Origin: Micromonospora kangleipakensis
GTDB lineage: Bacteria > Actinomycetota > Actinomycetes > Mycobacteriales > Micromonosporaceae
Assembly (NCBI RefSeq): GCF_004217615.1
Contig: NZ_SHLD01000001.1
Span: forward strand, 1,240,001-1,304,000
Direction of reading: 5' to 3'
Length of the DNA stretch: 64,000 nt
Of this stretch, positions 24,898 to 34,126 are shown piece after piece (position 1 is the first letter of the stretch; the number at the start of each line of letters is the position of its first letter). The notes beneath the pieces were generated by a model. It made no database searches. It saw nothing but the letters and a program-made list of their open reading frames with translations, and was not told the DNA's origin. The position numbers and the translations under genes were made by a program.

Positions 24898-27258
24898 ATG
24901 TCCGGGACCTTGGCCGCCGACGGCGGCGCACTGTCCCTTACCGGAGCCAACACGACGTACGTCGTCATCGCCGCGGTCATCGCGCTGGTGGCGCTCGTCT
25001 TTGCCGCCGCCTTGACCAAGGCCGTGCTGGCAGCCGGTAAGGGCACCACCAACATGCAGGAGATCTCCGGGGCGGTGCAGGAGGGCGCGTCGGCGTACCT
25101 GCTGCGGCAGTTCAGGACGCTGGCGATCTTCGTGGTGATCGCCGTCGTGCTGCTCTTCCTGCTGCCGGTGCACGACACCGACGGCAACGAGACCCTGGTG
25201 AAGATCGGCCGGTCGGCCTTCTTCGTGGTGGGCGCCCTGTTCAGCGCGTTCATCGGCGGCGCGGGCATGTGGCTGGCCACCCGCGCCAACCTGCGGGTCG
25301 CCGCCGCCGCCCGGGAGCGTGAAGGCGGCCGCGAGGGCGCCATGAAGATCGCCTTCCGGACCGGTGGCGTGGTCGGCTTCCTCACCGTCGGCCTCGGCCT
25401 CTTCGGCGCGGCGCTGGTCGTCATCCTCTTCCGGGGCGACGCCCCGACCGTGCTGGAGGGCTTCGGCTTCGGCGCCGCGCTGCTCGCCATGTTCATGCGG
25501 GTCGGCGGCGGCATCTTCACCAAGGCCGCCGACGTCGGCGCCGATCTGGTCGGCAAGGTCGAGCAGGGCATCCCCGAGGACGACCCGCGCAACGCCGCCA
25601 CCATCGCCGACAACGTGGGCGACAACGTCGGCGACTGCGCCGGCATGGCCGCCGACCTCTTCGAGTCGTACGCGGTCACCCTGGTCGCGGCCCTGATCCT
25701 GGGCCGGGCGGCGTTCGGCGAGGACGGCCTGGTCTTCCCGCTGATCATCTCCACCGTCGGCGTGCTCGTCGCGATCGTCGGCGTCTTCATCACCCGGCTG
25801 CGGGCCTCCGACCGCAACGGTCTGACCGCGATCAACCGGGCCTTCTACATCTCCGCGGTGCTCTCCGCGGTGCTGGTGGCGATCGCCGCCTACGCCTACC
25901 TGCCGGCGACCTTCGCCGAGCTGGAGGGGGGGCTGACCGACGTCGACCGCAACCCGCGGCTGGTGGCCATCGGCGCGGTGATCATCGGTATCGTGCTGGC
26001 CGCCGCGATCCAGGCGCTGACCGGCTACTTCACCGAGACCAACCGACGCCCGGTGCAGGACATCGGCAAGAGCTCGCAGACCGGGGCGGCCACCGTCATC
26101 CTCGCCGGCATCAGCGTCGGCCTGGAGTCGGCGGTCTACTCGGCGCTGCTGATCGGCGCCGGCGTCTTCGGCGCGTTCCTGCTCGGCGGCAGCTCCATCA
26201 CGCTCTCGCTCTTCGCGGTCGCGCTGGCCGGCACCGGCCTGCTCACCACCGTCGGCGTGATCGTCGCGATGGACACCTTCGGCCCGATCTCCGACAACGC
26301 CCAGGGCATCGCGGAGATGTCCGGGGACATCGACGAGCACGGCGCCCGTACGCTCACCGAACTGGACGCGGTCGGCAACACCACCAAGGCGATCACCAAG
26401 GGCATCGCGATCGCCACCGCGGTGCTCGCCGCGACCGCGCTCTTCGGCTCGTACACCGACACGCTGCGCAGCTCGTACGAGGATGCCGGGGTCGGTGACG
26501 CCGCGGCGGAGATCCTGAACGCGCTGAACGTGGCCAACCCGCGCAACCTGGTCGGCCTGATCATCGGCGCGGCGGTGGTCTTCCTCTTCTCCGGCCTGGC
26601 CATCAACGCGGTCTCCCGCTCGGCCGGCGCCGTGGTGATGGAGGTCCGCCGGCAGTTCCGCGAGCTGCCCGGGATCATGGACCGCACCCAGCGCCCCGAG
26701 TACGGCAAGGTCGTCGACATCTGCACCCGGGACGCGCAGCGCGAGCTGATGACCCCCGGTCTGCTCGCCATCCTGGCGCCGATCGCGGTCGGCTTCGGCC
26801 TCGGCCCGGGCGCGCTGGCGTCCTACCTGGCCGGTGCGATCGGTGCGGGCACGCTGATGGCGGTCTTCCTGGCCAACTCCGGTGGCGCCTGGGACAACGC
26901 GAAGAAGCTGGTCGAGGACGGCGCGTACGGCGGCAAGGGCTCCGACTCGCACGCCGCGACGGTCATCGGCGACACCGTCGGCGACCCGTTCAAGGACACC
27001 GCCGGCCCGGCGATCAACCCGCTGATCAAGGTGATGAACCTGGTCTCGCTGCTGATCGCGCCGGCCGTGGTGGCCTGGAGCGTGGGCGACGACCGGAACA
27101 CCCCGCTGCGGGTGACGATCGCCCTGGTCGCCGCGCTGATCATCGCCGCGGCGGTGGTGTTCAGCAAGCGCAAGGGCGTCGCGATGGCGGACTCCGGCAC
27201 CGGCACCGACGCCGGCGCGGACAGCCCGGAGGAGCGTCCCGAGCCGGTCAACGCCTGA
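24898..27258 (+). CDS. hppA: Proton-pumping membrane pyrophosphatase, K+-independent type
   Basis: 786 residues with about 16 TM helices. It hydrolyses pyrophosphate to drive proton export across the cytoplasmic membrane. The active-site motifs are present: IPEDDPRNAATIADNVGDNV, GDCAGMAADLFESYAVT and the late VIGDTVGDPFKDTAGPAINP. At the position that decides potassium dependence the motif is GNTTKAITKG (~residue 497). Lys rather than Ala there is the hallmark of K+-independent proton pumps. The charged C-terminus (SGTGTDAGADSPEERPEP) is lineage-specific. Order bldG, anti-sigma, hppA is as in Streptomyces. Confidence 0.95.
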   Translation: MSGTLAADGGALSLTGANTTYVVIAAVIALVALVFAAALTKAVLAAGKGTTNMQEISGAVQEGASAYLLRQFRTLAIFVVIAVVLLFLLPVHDTDGNETLVKIGRSAFFVVGALFSAFIGGAGMWLATRANLRVAAAAREREGGREGAMKIAFRTGGVVGFLTVGLGLFGAALVVILFRGDAPTVLEGFGFGAALLAMFMRVGGGIFTKAADVGADLVGKVEQGIPEDDPRNAATIADNVGDNVGDCAGMAADLFESYAVTLVAALILGRAAFGEDGLVFPLIISTVGVLVAIVGVFITRLRASDRNGLTAINRAFYISAVLSAVLVAIAAYAYLPATFAELEGGLTDVDRNPRLVAIGAVIIGIVLAAAIQALTGYFTETNRRPVQDIGKSSQTGAATVILAGISVGLESAVYSALLIGAGVFGAFLLGGSSITLSLFAVALAGTGLLTTVGVIVAMDTFGPISDNAQGIAEMSGDIDEHGARTLTELDAVGNTTKAITKGIAIATAVLAATALFGSYTDTLRSSYEDAGVGDAAAEILNALNVANPRNLVGLIIGAAVVFLFSGLAINAVSRSAGAVVMEVRRQFRELPGIMDRTQRPEYGKVVDICTRDAQRELMTPGLLAILAPIAVGFGLGPGALASYLAGAIGAGTLMAVFLANSGGAWDNAKKLVEDGAYGGKGSDSHAATVIGDTVGDPFKDTAGPAINPLIKVMNLVSLLIAPAVVAWSVGDDRNTPLRVTIALVAALIIAAAVVFSKRKGVAMADSGTGTDAGADSPEERPEPVNA

Positions 27259-27273
27259 GGGTCCTGACGGGCG

Positions 27274-27309
27274 GCGGTTCCCGGTCGGCGGACGCTGGCC
27301 GGGAACCGC
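27274..27309 (+). terminator. Terminator after hppA
   Basis: Perfect 11-bp inverted repeat GCGGTTCCCGG / CCGGGAACCGC with a 14-base loop, 16 bp after the hppA stop. Confidence 0.7.
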
Positions 27310-27377
27310 GCTTCTCCGGTCCCATCGGTGAAACCTGACCGGTGGCAGTTCCATCGGAAGGCCGTACGCTGCTTCGC

Positions 27378-27917
27378 ATGCGTACGCGCCGGGCGGCAAC
27401 CGCCGGAAAGCTCACGGTGGTCCTGGCCACGCTCGCCCTCGTCCTCGCCGGCTGCGGCGGTCCCAGCCCCCGGGCCTGGGCGGCCTCGGTCTGCGAGTCG
27501 CTCACCCCCTGGCGCGCCGAGATCAACAAGCTGACCAGCAGCACCCAGCAGCAGATGACCGCGCAGACCACCCCGGCCCAGGCGAAGGAGAACCTGGTCC
27601 GGCTCTTCGCCGGCGCCGAGCAGGCCAGCGAGACCGCCCGCCGCAAGGTCGAGCAGGCCGGGGTGCCGGAGACCGACCACGGCGAGGAGATCTCCGCCGG
27701 CTTCCGGGCCTCGCTGAGCAAGATGCGGGACGCCTACGGTCGGGCCCGGGACACCATCGACGGGCTGGACACCGGGGAGGCCACCGCCTTCTACAACGGG
27801 GTCCGGGCCGCGGTGGAGACGCTCAACAAGGAGTACGACGCGAGCGCGCTGGACACCGGCAAGCTCAGCTCCACCGAACTCAAACAGGCCTTCGACGAGG
27901 TCCCGGAGTGTCGCTGA
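27378..27917 (+). CDS. Putative lipoprotein
   Basis: 179 residues from ATG 27378. A basic start (MRTRRAATAGK), a hydrophobic stretch and the lipobox LVLAGC predict lipidation and anchoring outside the membrane. The mature part is helical and charged (TPAQAKENLVRLFAGAEQAS, VRAAVETLNKEYDASAL), with two further cysteines (VCESL and the terminal PECR) that could pair. No family is recognised beyond similarity to small actinobacterial lipoproteins. It overlaps the next gene by 10 bp, suggesting co-expression. Confidence 0.75.
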   Translation: MRTRRAATAGKLTVVLATLALVLAGCGGPSPRAWAASVCESLTPWRAEINKLTSSTQQQMTAQTTPAQAKENLVRLFAGAEQASETARRKVEQAGVPETDHGEEISAGFRASLSKMRDAYGRARDTIDGLDTGEATAFYNGVRAAVETLNKEYDASALDTGKLSSTELKQAFDEVPECR

Positions 27918-28525
27918 CGCCACCAGACTCACCCCCCGACCCGGTCCGGCAGCTCTCGCTGTTCGGCACCGAGGCGGCCGACCCTTCCCTGGCGGACCTG
28001 GCCGGCCTGCTCGCCGGGCCGGGGGAGGTGGTCCGGATGGGCGGCACGGCCCGGCTGTCGGTCGTGGTCGACGCCGCCTGGCGGGTGCACGTGCTGGTGG
28101 CCGAGCTGGCCGCGCGCGGGGTGCCGGCGAGCTGGGAGCCGACCGAGGACGGCCGGCACCTGGTCCGCACCGCGTACGCCAGCACCCTGGCCCCGCTCGC
28201 GGTGGCCTGGCTGCGCGGCGCCGTGAAGCGACCGCCCGCCGGGTTCCACCTCAACGGTCGCCGGCTGCGGCTCTGGCTCGCCGCCGCCGGGGCCGCCGAC
28301 CCACCCGGCTTCCTGCTCCGGCTCGGCGCCGGGGACCAGTCCTGCTGGCCGCAGGTGCGGGCGGCGCTGGCCACGGTCGGCCTGCCCGGGGCATTCCTCG
28401 ACCCGGGGGCGGGCGGGCCGGCGTACCGGATCAGCGGGCGCCGCCGGCTGGCCCGGCTGGCCGAGCTGGTGGGTGACCGCCCACCCGCCGCGCCGGCGGC
28501 CGACTGGCCCGGCGCCCCCGCCTGA
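27908..28525 (+). CDS. Conserved hypothetical protein
   Basis: 205 residues, GTG start inside the lipoprotein gene. The central part (ARLSVVVDAAWRVHVLVAEL, ASWEPTEDGRHLVRTAYAST, GFHLNGRRLRLWLAAAG) has alternating strands and helices and reads as a soluble domain. Function is unknown. Third-position GC bias and tight spacing support a real gene. The stop codon lies in a 19-bp tandem duplication. Confidence 0.65.
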   Translation: MSLTPPDSPPDPVRQLSLFGTEAADPSLADLAGLLAGPGEVVRMGGTARLSVVVDAAWRVHVLVAELAARGVPASWEPTEDGRHLVRTAYASTLAPLAVAWLRGAVKRPPAGFHLNGRRLRLWLAAAGAADPPGFLLRLGAGDQSCWPQVRAALATVGLPGAFLDPGAGGPAYRISGRRRLARLAELVGDRPPAAPAADWPGAPA

Positions 28526-28545
28526 GCCCGGCGCCCCCGCCTGAG
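28508..28545 (+). repeat. 19-bp perfect tandem duplication over a stop codon
   Basis: CCCGGCGCCCCCGCCTGAG occurs twice in a row (28508-28526 and 28527-28545). The first copy holds the TGA of the upstream gene, so the protein is unaffected. Confidence 0.85.
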
Positions 28546-28925
28546 CCCGGCGCGGCCTCCACGCCCGTGCCCGCCCGCGCGGTCGGTGGCCGTCGCCCCG
28601 GCCCGCAACCCCCCGTCGGCTGTCCGATCACGGACACCGCCCGGGTGGCGGTTTGTCCAGGAAAACGGACCGGTGACTTATCGGCCGAGGGTCCGTGATC
28701 GTCACAGTGGCCCGCTCGGTGGCCTACCCGCGGTGTACGGTGGCGCCGTCCGGCGGGAGTGTCCGCGCGGCCGGGCCGGTGGCCGCCACGTACCGACCGG
28801 TTTACCGCCCGCGAAACCCGAAACGCGGCCGGCGCGTTACGTTGGACGTCCGGGCCGCCAGTGGTCCGGCCGGTGCAATACGGCCCGAAACGGGGCATGG
28901 AGCAGGAGTGAGGTCGGAGAGAGAC
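28546..28925 (+). promoter_or_regulatory. topA upstream region
   Basis: About 380 bp without a recognised gene. The topA frame is open back to 28695, but similarity begins only at GTG 28926. The topA promoter should be here; no clear elements were identified. Confidence 0.4.
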
Positions 28926-31751
28926 GTGCCGAGCAACGCTGGAACCACCCGTCTGGTCATCGTCGAGTCACCGGCGAAGGCCAAGACGATCTCGGGCTAT
29001 CTCGGCCCGGGATACGTCGTGGAGGCCAGCTTCGGCCACGTCCGGGACCTCCCGCGCAACGCCGCCGACGTGCCGGCCAAGTACAAGGGCGAGCCCTGGG
29101 CCCGGCTCGGGGTGGACGTCGACAACGGCTTCCAGGCCCTCTACGTGGTCTCCGTCGACCGCAAGCAGCAGATCAACAAGCTGGTGAAGCTGGCCAAGGA
29201 GGTCGACGAGATCTTCCTGGCGACGGATGAGGACCGCGAGGGCGAGGCGATCGCCTGGCACCTGGTGGAGACCCTCAAGCCCAAGGTGCCGGTCAAGCGG
29301 ATGGTCTTCCACGAGATCACCAAGCCGGCGATCCAGGCCGCGGTGGCCAACCCGCGCGAGATCGACCGGGACCTGGTCGACGCCCAGGAGGCCCGGCGCA
29401 TCCTCGACCGGCTGTACGGCTACGAGGTCTCCCCGGTGCTGTGGAAGAAGGTCATGCCGAAGCTCTCGGCGGGCCGGGTGCAGTCCGTGGCGACCCGGAT
29501 CGTGGTCGAGCGGGAGCGCCAGCGGATGGCCTTCCGCACCGCCGAGTACTGGGACATCCTGGCCACCCTGGCCGTCGCGAGCGCCGGCGAGGGGCCGCGC
29601 ACCTTCAACGCCACCCTGATCGCGCTGAACGGCGACCGGATCGCCACCGGCAAGGACTTCGAGCCGACCACCGGTCGGGTGCGGGCCGGGGCCGGCGTCG
29701 TGCACCTCGACGAGGGCGGGGCCAGGGGTCTCGCCGCCCGGCTGGAGGGGCGGCCGTTCACGGTCACCCGGGTCGAGGAGAAGCCCTACCGCCGCCGCCC
29801 GTACGCGCCGTTCATCACCTCCACGCTGCAGCAGGAGGCGGCCCGCAAGCTGCGCTTCTCGTCGCAGCAGACGATGCGCACCGCGCAGCGCCTCTACGAG
29901 AACGGCTACATCACCTACATGCGTACCGACTCGGTGAACCTGTCGGAGACCGCCATCGCGGCGGCCCGCCGGCAGATCGTCGAGCTGTACGGCGAGCGCA
30001 GCGTGCCGCCGGAGCCGCGCCGCTACACCGGCAAGGTGAAGAACGCGCAGGAGGCGCACGAGGCGATCCGCCCGGCGGGGGACAACTTCCGCACCCCGGG
30101 CGACGTGGCCAAGGAGCTGTCGGGCGAGGAGTTCAAGCTCTACGAGCTGATCTGGCGGCGCACCATCGCCTCGCAGATGACCGACGCGGTCGGGTCCAGC
30201 GTCTCGGTGCGGATCCGCGCGGTCTCCTCGTCGAGCGAGGAGGCCGACTTCGGCGCGACCGGCAAGACCATCACCGACCCGGGCTTCCTCCGCGCCTACG
30301 TCGAGTCCAGCGACGACGAGAACGCCGAGGCCGAGGACGCCGAGCGCCGGCTGCCCACCCTGGTCAAGGACCAGCCGCTGACCGCCGACGAGCTGGCCGC
30401 GCAGGGGCACCACACCCAGCCGCCGTCGCGCTACACCGAGGCGTCCCTGGTCAAGGCCCTCGAAGAGCTGGGCATCGGCCGCCCGTCGACGTACGCGTCG
30501 ATCATGCAGACCATCCAGGACCGCGGCTACGTGACCAAGCGCGGCCAGGCGATGATCCCCACCTTCCTGGCGTTCGCGGTGATCGGGCTGCTGGAGCGGC
30601 ACTACCCGCGCCTGATCGACTACGACTTCACGGCCAGCATGGAGAACGAGCTGGACGAGATCGCCGGCGGGGAACACGCCGCCGTCGACTTCCTCACCTC
30701 CTTCTACTTCGGCAGCACCAACGGCACCGGCGACCGGGCCATCGCCCACGCCGGCGGGCTGAAGAAGCTGGTCACCGAGAACGTCAGCGAGATCGACGCG
30801 CGCAGCGTCAACTCGATCCCGCTCTTCACCGACGACGAGGGGCGCGAGGTCGTCGTCCGGGTCGGCCGGTACGGGCCGTACCTCCAGCGGGCGGTGCCCG
30901 GCGAGCAGCCGGCGGCCCCGGCGGAGGGCGAGGAGGGCGGCGGCCAGGGCGACCGGGCCCCGATCCCCGAGGGCGTGGCCCCGGACGAGCTGACCCCGGA
31001 GAAGGTGCACGAGCTCTTCCTCGGCGGCGGGGGCGAGCGGAAGCTCGGCGACGACCCGGCGACCGGCGAGCCGATCGTGCTCAAGTCCGGCCGGTTCGGC
31101 CCGTACGTGGCCAGCGGCGAGCGGAAGTCGTCGCTGCTGCGCTCGCAGACGCCGGACTCGCTCACCTTCGACGAGGCGCTGAAGCTGCTCAGCCTGCCCC
31201 GGCTGGTCGGCGTCGCCCCGGACGGGGTCGAGGTCTTCGCCAACAACGGCCGCTACGGCCCGTACGTCAAGCGCGGTGACGAGTTCCGCTCGCTGGACTC
31301 CGAAGACAAGATGTTCACCGTCACGCTGGACGAGGCCCTCGCCCTGCTGGCCGCCCCGAAGGCCCGCCAGCGGCGGGCCGCCGCGCCCCCGCTGCGCGAG
31401 ATGGGCAACGACCCGCTCACCGAGAAGCCGCTGGTCATCAAGGACGGCCGGTTCGGGCCGTACGTCACCGACGGGGAGACCAACGCCTCCCTGCGGCGCG
31501 CCCAGACCCCGGAGGCGCTGACCCTGGAAGAGGCCTCCGAGATGCTCGCCGAGAAGCGGGCCAAGGGGCCGGCGCCGAAGAAGGCGGCGGCGAAGAAGGC
31601 CGCCCCGGCCAAGAAGACGGCGGCCAAGAAGACCGCCGCCGCCACCAAGTCGACGGCCGCCAAGAAGACGACCACCGCCAAGGCGACCACCGCGAAGAAG
31701 GCCCCGGCCAAGAAGGCCGCCCCCCGGAAGGCGAACTCCACCACGGAGTAA
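28926..31751 (+). CDS. topA: DNA topoisomerase I
   Basis: 941 residues, type IA topoisomerase that relaxes negative supercoils. The Toprim domain starts LVIVESPAKAKTISGYLGPG and contains ATDEDREGEAIAWHL. The catalytic Tyr is in GYITYMRTDSVNLSE (~residue 330). Four C-terminal Topo_C units show GRYGPYL or GRFGPYV motifs and no zinc fingers. The last ~60 residues are a Lys/Ala-rich tail (AAKKTAAKKTAAATK), which in actinobacterial enzymes gives processivity. GTG 28926 is chosen because family similarity starts there. A strong hairpin follows. Confidence 0.95.
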   Translation: MPSNAGTTRLVIVESPAKAKTISGYLGPGYVVEASFGHVRDLPRNAADVPAKYKGEPWARLGVDVDNGFQALYVVSVDRKQQINKLVKLAKEVDEIFLATDEDREGEAIAWHLVETLKPKVPVKRMVFHEITKPAIQAAVANPREIDRDLVDAQEARRILDRLYGYEVSPVLWKKVMPKLSAGRVQSVATRIVVERERQRMAFRTAEYWDILATLAVASAGEGPRTFNATLIALNGDRIATGKDFEPTTGRVRAGAGVVHLDEGGARGLAARLEGRPFTVTRVEEKPYRRRPYAPFITSTLQQEAARKLRFSSQQTMRTAQRLYENGYITYMRTDSVNLSETAIAAARRQIVELYGERSVPPEPRRYTGKVKNAQEAHEAIRPAGDNFRTPGDVAKELSGEEFKLYELIWRRTIASQMTDAVGSSVSVRIRAVSSSSEEADFGATGKTITDPGFLRAYVESSDDENAEAEDAERRLPTLVKDQPLTADELAAQGHHTQPPSRYTEASLVKALEELGIGRPSTYASIMQTIQDRGYVTKRGQAMIPTFLAFAVIGLLERHYPRLIDYDFTASMENELDEIAGGEHAAVDFLTSFYFGSTNGTGDRAIAHAGGLKKLVTENVSEIDARSVNSIPLFTDDEGREVVVRVGRYGPYLQRAVPGEQPAAPAEGEEGGGQGDRAPIPEGVAPDELTPEKVHELFLGGGGERKLGDDPATGEPIVLKSGRFGPYVASGERKSSLLRSQTPDSLTFDEALKLLSLPRLVGVAPDGVEVFANNGRYGPYVKRGDEFRSLDSEDKMFTVTLDEALALLAAPKARQRRAAAPPLREMGNDPLTEKPLVIKDGRFGPYVTDGETNASLRRAQTPEALTLEEASEMLAEKRAKGPAPKKAAAKKAAPAKKTAAKKTAAATKSTAAKKTTTAKATTAKKAPAKKAAPRKANSTTE

Positions 31752-31767
31752 TCGCCTCTCGGTTCGA

Positions 31768-31815
31768 GATCCTGGAAGGAGATGACCCCTGGAGGGCCCG
31801 TTTCCTTCCAGGATC
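31768..31815. terminator. Bidirectional terminator after topA
   Basis: Perfect 13-bp arms GATCCTGGAAGGA / TCCTTCCAGGATC with a 22-base spacer, between topA (+) and the lactone oxidase gene (-). Confidence 0.8.
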
Positions 31816-31817
31816 GC

Positions 31818-33125
31818 TCAGGAGCCGAGGACCCGGTCGAGGTAGTCGTTGGCGAAGCGGCGGTCGGGGTCCAGGCGGTCGCGGACCACGAGGAAGTCCC
31901 GGAACTTCGGGTAGGCGGGGGCCAGGCTGGCCGCGTCGCGCCAGTGCAGCTTGCCCCAGTGCGGCCGACCGCCCAGCTCCGTGGCCACCTCCTCGAACGC
32001 CCGGAAGTAGGGCTCGTAGGGCGCGCCGACGTACTGGTGGATGGCGAGGTACGCCGAGTCGCGGCCGTACCCGTGCGACAGCCAGATGTCGTCGGCGGCG
32101 GTGAAGCGGACCTCGACGGGGAAGAGCACCTTGAACGGGAGCCCGTCGACGATCCGCCGGAGCGCGTCGAGCGCGGTGGGCAGGACGGCCCGGGGCAGGG
32201 CGTACTCCATCTCCACGAAGCGGACCCGGCGCGGCGTGCAGAAGACCCGGTCGGAGCGGCCGGTGTAGCTGCGTTCGGTGAGCGCCCGGGCGGAGACCGC
32301 GCTGATGCCGGGGGCCAGCGCCGGCACGGCGCGGCCGAGCCGGCAGGCCCCGGCGAAGACGGTGTTGGCCAGGAACTCGTCGTCGAGCCAGCCGCGCCAC
32401 CGGGGCAGCGGCCGGTCGTCGGCCGGCACCCGGTCGTTGGTCTTGACCTGCACCCGGGAGGTGTACGGGAACCAGTAGAACTCGACGTGGTCGTGCCCCT
32501 CGATCAGCGAGGGCAGTTCGGCGAGAACCGCGTCCAGCGGCGCCGGCCGTTCGTGCGCGCGGAGCACGAAGGCGTCGACGCAGCGCAGGGTGACCTCGAC
32601 CAGCACCCCGACCGCGCCGAGGCCGACCCGGGCGGCGGCGAAGACGTCCCGGTGCTCGTCGGCGGAGCAGCGCAGCACCTCGCCGGTGCCGGTGACCAGG
32701 GTCAGCGCCGTGACGAAGGTGGAGAGGCAGCCGAGGCGGGCGCCGGTGCCGTGGGTGCCGGTGGAGAGCGCCCCGGCGACGGTCTGGGCGTCGATGTCGC
32801 CGAGGTTGGGCAGCGCCAGGCCGTGCCGGGCGAGCAGGTCGTTGAGGGCGTGCAGGGTCATCCCGGCCGGCACGGTGACCAGCCGTCGGGCGGTGTCGAC
32901 GGTGACGCCGCTATCCAATTCGGTCAGCTCGAGGCGGTCCCCCTCGGTGAGGGCGGCGCCGGTGAACGAGTGCCCGCTGCCCACCGCCCGGATCCGCCGG
33001 CCCGCCGCGGCCGCGGCCCGGACGGCCTCGGTGACCTCCTCGACACTTCGGGGGCGCAGGATGGCGGTGGGGGTGCTGTGCTGGTTGCCGGCCCAGTTGG
33101 ACCAGACGGGTGGCGTACCGGGCAT
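31818..33125 (-). CDS. FAD-linked D-arabinono-1,4-lactone oxidase-like enzyme
   Basis: 435 residues. The N-terminal FAD_binding_4 domain has RAVGSGHSFTGAAL and GALSTGTHGTGARLG. The C-terminal ALO domain ends with GGRPHWGKLHWRDAASLAP, the HWGK motif of aldonolactone oxidases. It should oxidise an aldonolactone or related sugar alcohol in the cytoplasm. GAGGAG precedes ATG 33125. It is divergent from a TetR gene with a palindrome between, so control by that regulator is likely. Confidence 0.85.
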   Translation of the reverse strand: MPGTPPVWSNWAGNQHSTPTAILRPRSVEEVTEAVRAAAAAGRRIRAVGSGHSFTGAALTEGDRLELTELDSGVTVDTARRLVTVPAGMTLHALNDLLARHGLALPNLGDIDAQTVAGALSTGTHGTGARLGCLSTFVTALTLVTGTGEVLRCSADEHRDVFAAARVGLGAVGVLVEVTLRCVDAFVLRAHERPAPLDAVLAELPSLIEGHDHVEFYWFPYTSRVQVKTNDRVPADDRPLPRWRGWLDDEFLANTVFAGACRLGRAVPALAPGISAVSARALTERSYTGRSDRVFCTPRRVRFVEMEYALPRAVLPTALDALRRIVDGLPFKVLFPVEVRFTAADDIWLSHGYGRDSAYLAIHQYVGAPYEPYFRAFEEVATELGGRPHWGKLHWRDAASLAPAYPKFRDFLVVRDRLDPDRRFANDYLDRVLGS

Positions 33126-33143
33126 GGACGCTCCTCGACATGA

Positions 33144-33162
33144 ATATGAACTGACTTCATAT
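33144..33162. promoter_or_regulatory. Candidate TetR operator
   Basis: Perfect inverted repeat ATATGAA-CTGAC-TTCATAT, 19 bp, directly upstream of the lactone oxidase start and ~108 bp before the TetR gene. Size and symmetry suit a TetR dimer. Confidence 0.6.
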
Positions 33163-33269
33163 CAGGAACGTTGTACCTGGTAAATACCGCAAGCGGGGCC
33201 CGTTCGTTGTACCGGTAGTCACGGTCTCGTGACGTGCAGATATGTTCATCCGTCGAAGGGGGGTGGCGA

Positions 33270-33920
33270 GTGTCCACATCAGCCGCCACGACCGGGCCGC
33301 TGCGCCGCGTACCGGTGCAGGGTCGAAGTGTCGCGCGGGTCCAGCGAATGCTGGACGCCTGTGCCGAGCTCGTCGACGAGGTGGGGTACGAGGGACTGAC
33401 CACGACCCTGCTCGCCGAGCGCGCCGAGGTGGCGATCGGGTCGGTCTACCAGTTCTTTCCGGACAAGCGGGCGATCGTGCAGGCGTTGACCCTGCGCACG
33501 ATGGAGTCCTACCTCCAGCGGCTCGACGAGCGGTTCGCCTCCGACGACCTGACCCACTGGTGGGACGGCGTCGACGCGGGCATCGACGAGTACATCACGA
33601 TGCACCGCACTGTTCCCGGGTTCCGTACCCTGCACTTCGGCGACGTGGTCGACCTGCACCTGCTCGATGAGCAGCGGGACAACAACGGCGTGATCGCCGA
33701 CCAGTTGGCCCGGGTGCTGACCGAGCGCTTCGGCCTCGACGCTCCCGATCTCCGGTTCCACCTGGAGGTCGCGGTGGAGGCCGCCGACGCACTGATCAAG
33801 CTGGCGTTCCGTCGGGTGCCCGAGGGCGACGAGCGGGTGCTGGCCGAGGCCAAGGCGCTGATCCGGGAGTACCTGCACCGCCAGGTCGACGCCCGGGCCG
33901 AGGTCGCGCAGCCGAACTGA
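33270..33920 (+). CDS. TetR-family regulator
   Basis: 216 residues. The N-terminal helix-turn-helix is RMLDACAELVDEVGYEGLTT then LLAERAEVAIGSVYQFFPDK. The C-terminal ligand/dimer region is helical. GTG 33270, preceded by GAAGGGGGGTGG, is preferred to the open-frame start at 33234. Divergent placement and the palindrome at 33144 suggest repression of the lactone oxidase gene and perhaps of itself. Confidence 0.85.
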   Translation: MSTSAATTGPLRRVPVQGRSVARVQRMLDACAELVDEVGYEGLTTTLLAERAEVAIGSVYQFFPDKRAIVQALTLRTMESYLQRLDERFASDDLTHWWDGVDAGIDEYITMHRTVPGFRTLHFGDVVDLHLLDEQRDNNGVIADQLARVLTERFGLDAPDLRFHLEVAVEAADALIKLAFRRVPEGDERVLAEAKALIREYLHRQVDARAEVAQPN

Positions 33921-33973
33921 GCGCGGCGCCGCCGTCCGTGGTGCGTCGGCCGGTGGCAGGAAGCGCAGAGCCC

Positions 33974-34095
33974 GGGGTGCGACCGGGTGGTTCGACGAAA
34001 ATCCTTTCGGGTGCGACCGGGAGGTGCGACGACAACCCGTCCGGGGTGCGACCGGGATGGGAAGAGCAACGGAACCGCCCGGGGTGCGCCGGGCG
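33974..34095 (+). repeat. Degenerate tandem repeat, ~35 bp unit, 4 copies
   Basis: GGGGTGCGACCGGG or a close variant recurs at 33974, 34008, 34043 and 34081, with diverged filler between. It lies between convergent genes. No function is visible. Confidence 0.7.
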
Positions 34096-34126
34096 GCACG
34101 ACCGGCACCGAGGGTCGGGTGGCAGC

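Noticed and set aside
24751..27399. 882-residue minus-strand open frame
   Set aside because: Antisense of hppA; long because of GC-rich codon bias, with Arg/His/Gly-rich composition and no motif.
28968..31010. 680-residue minus-strand open frame
   Set aside because: Antisense shadow of topA.
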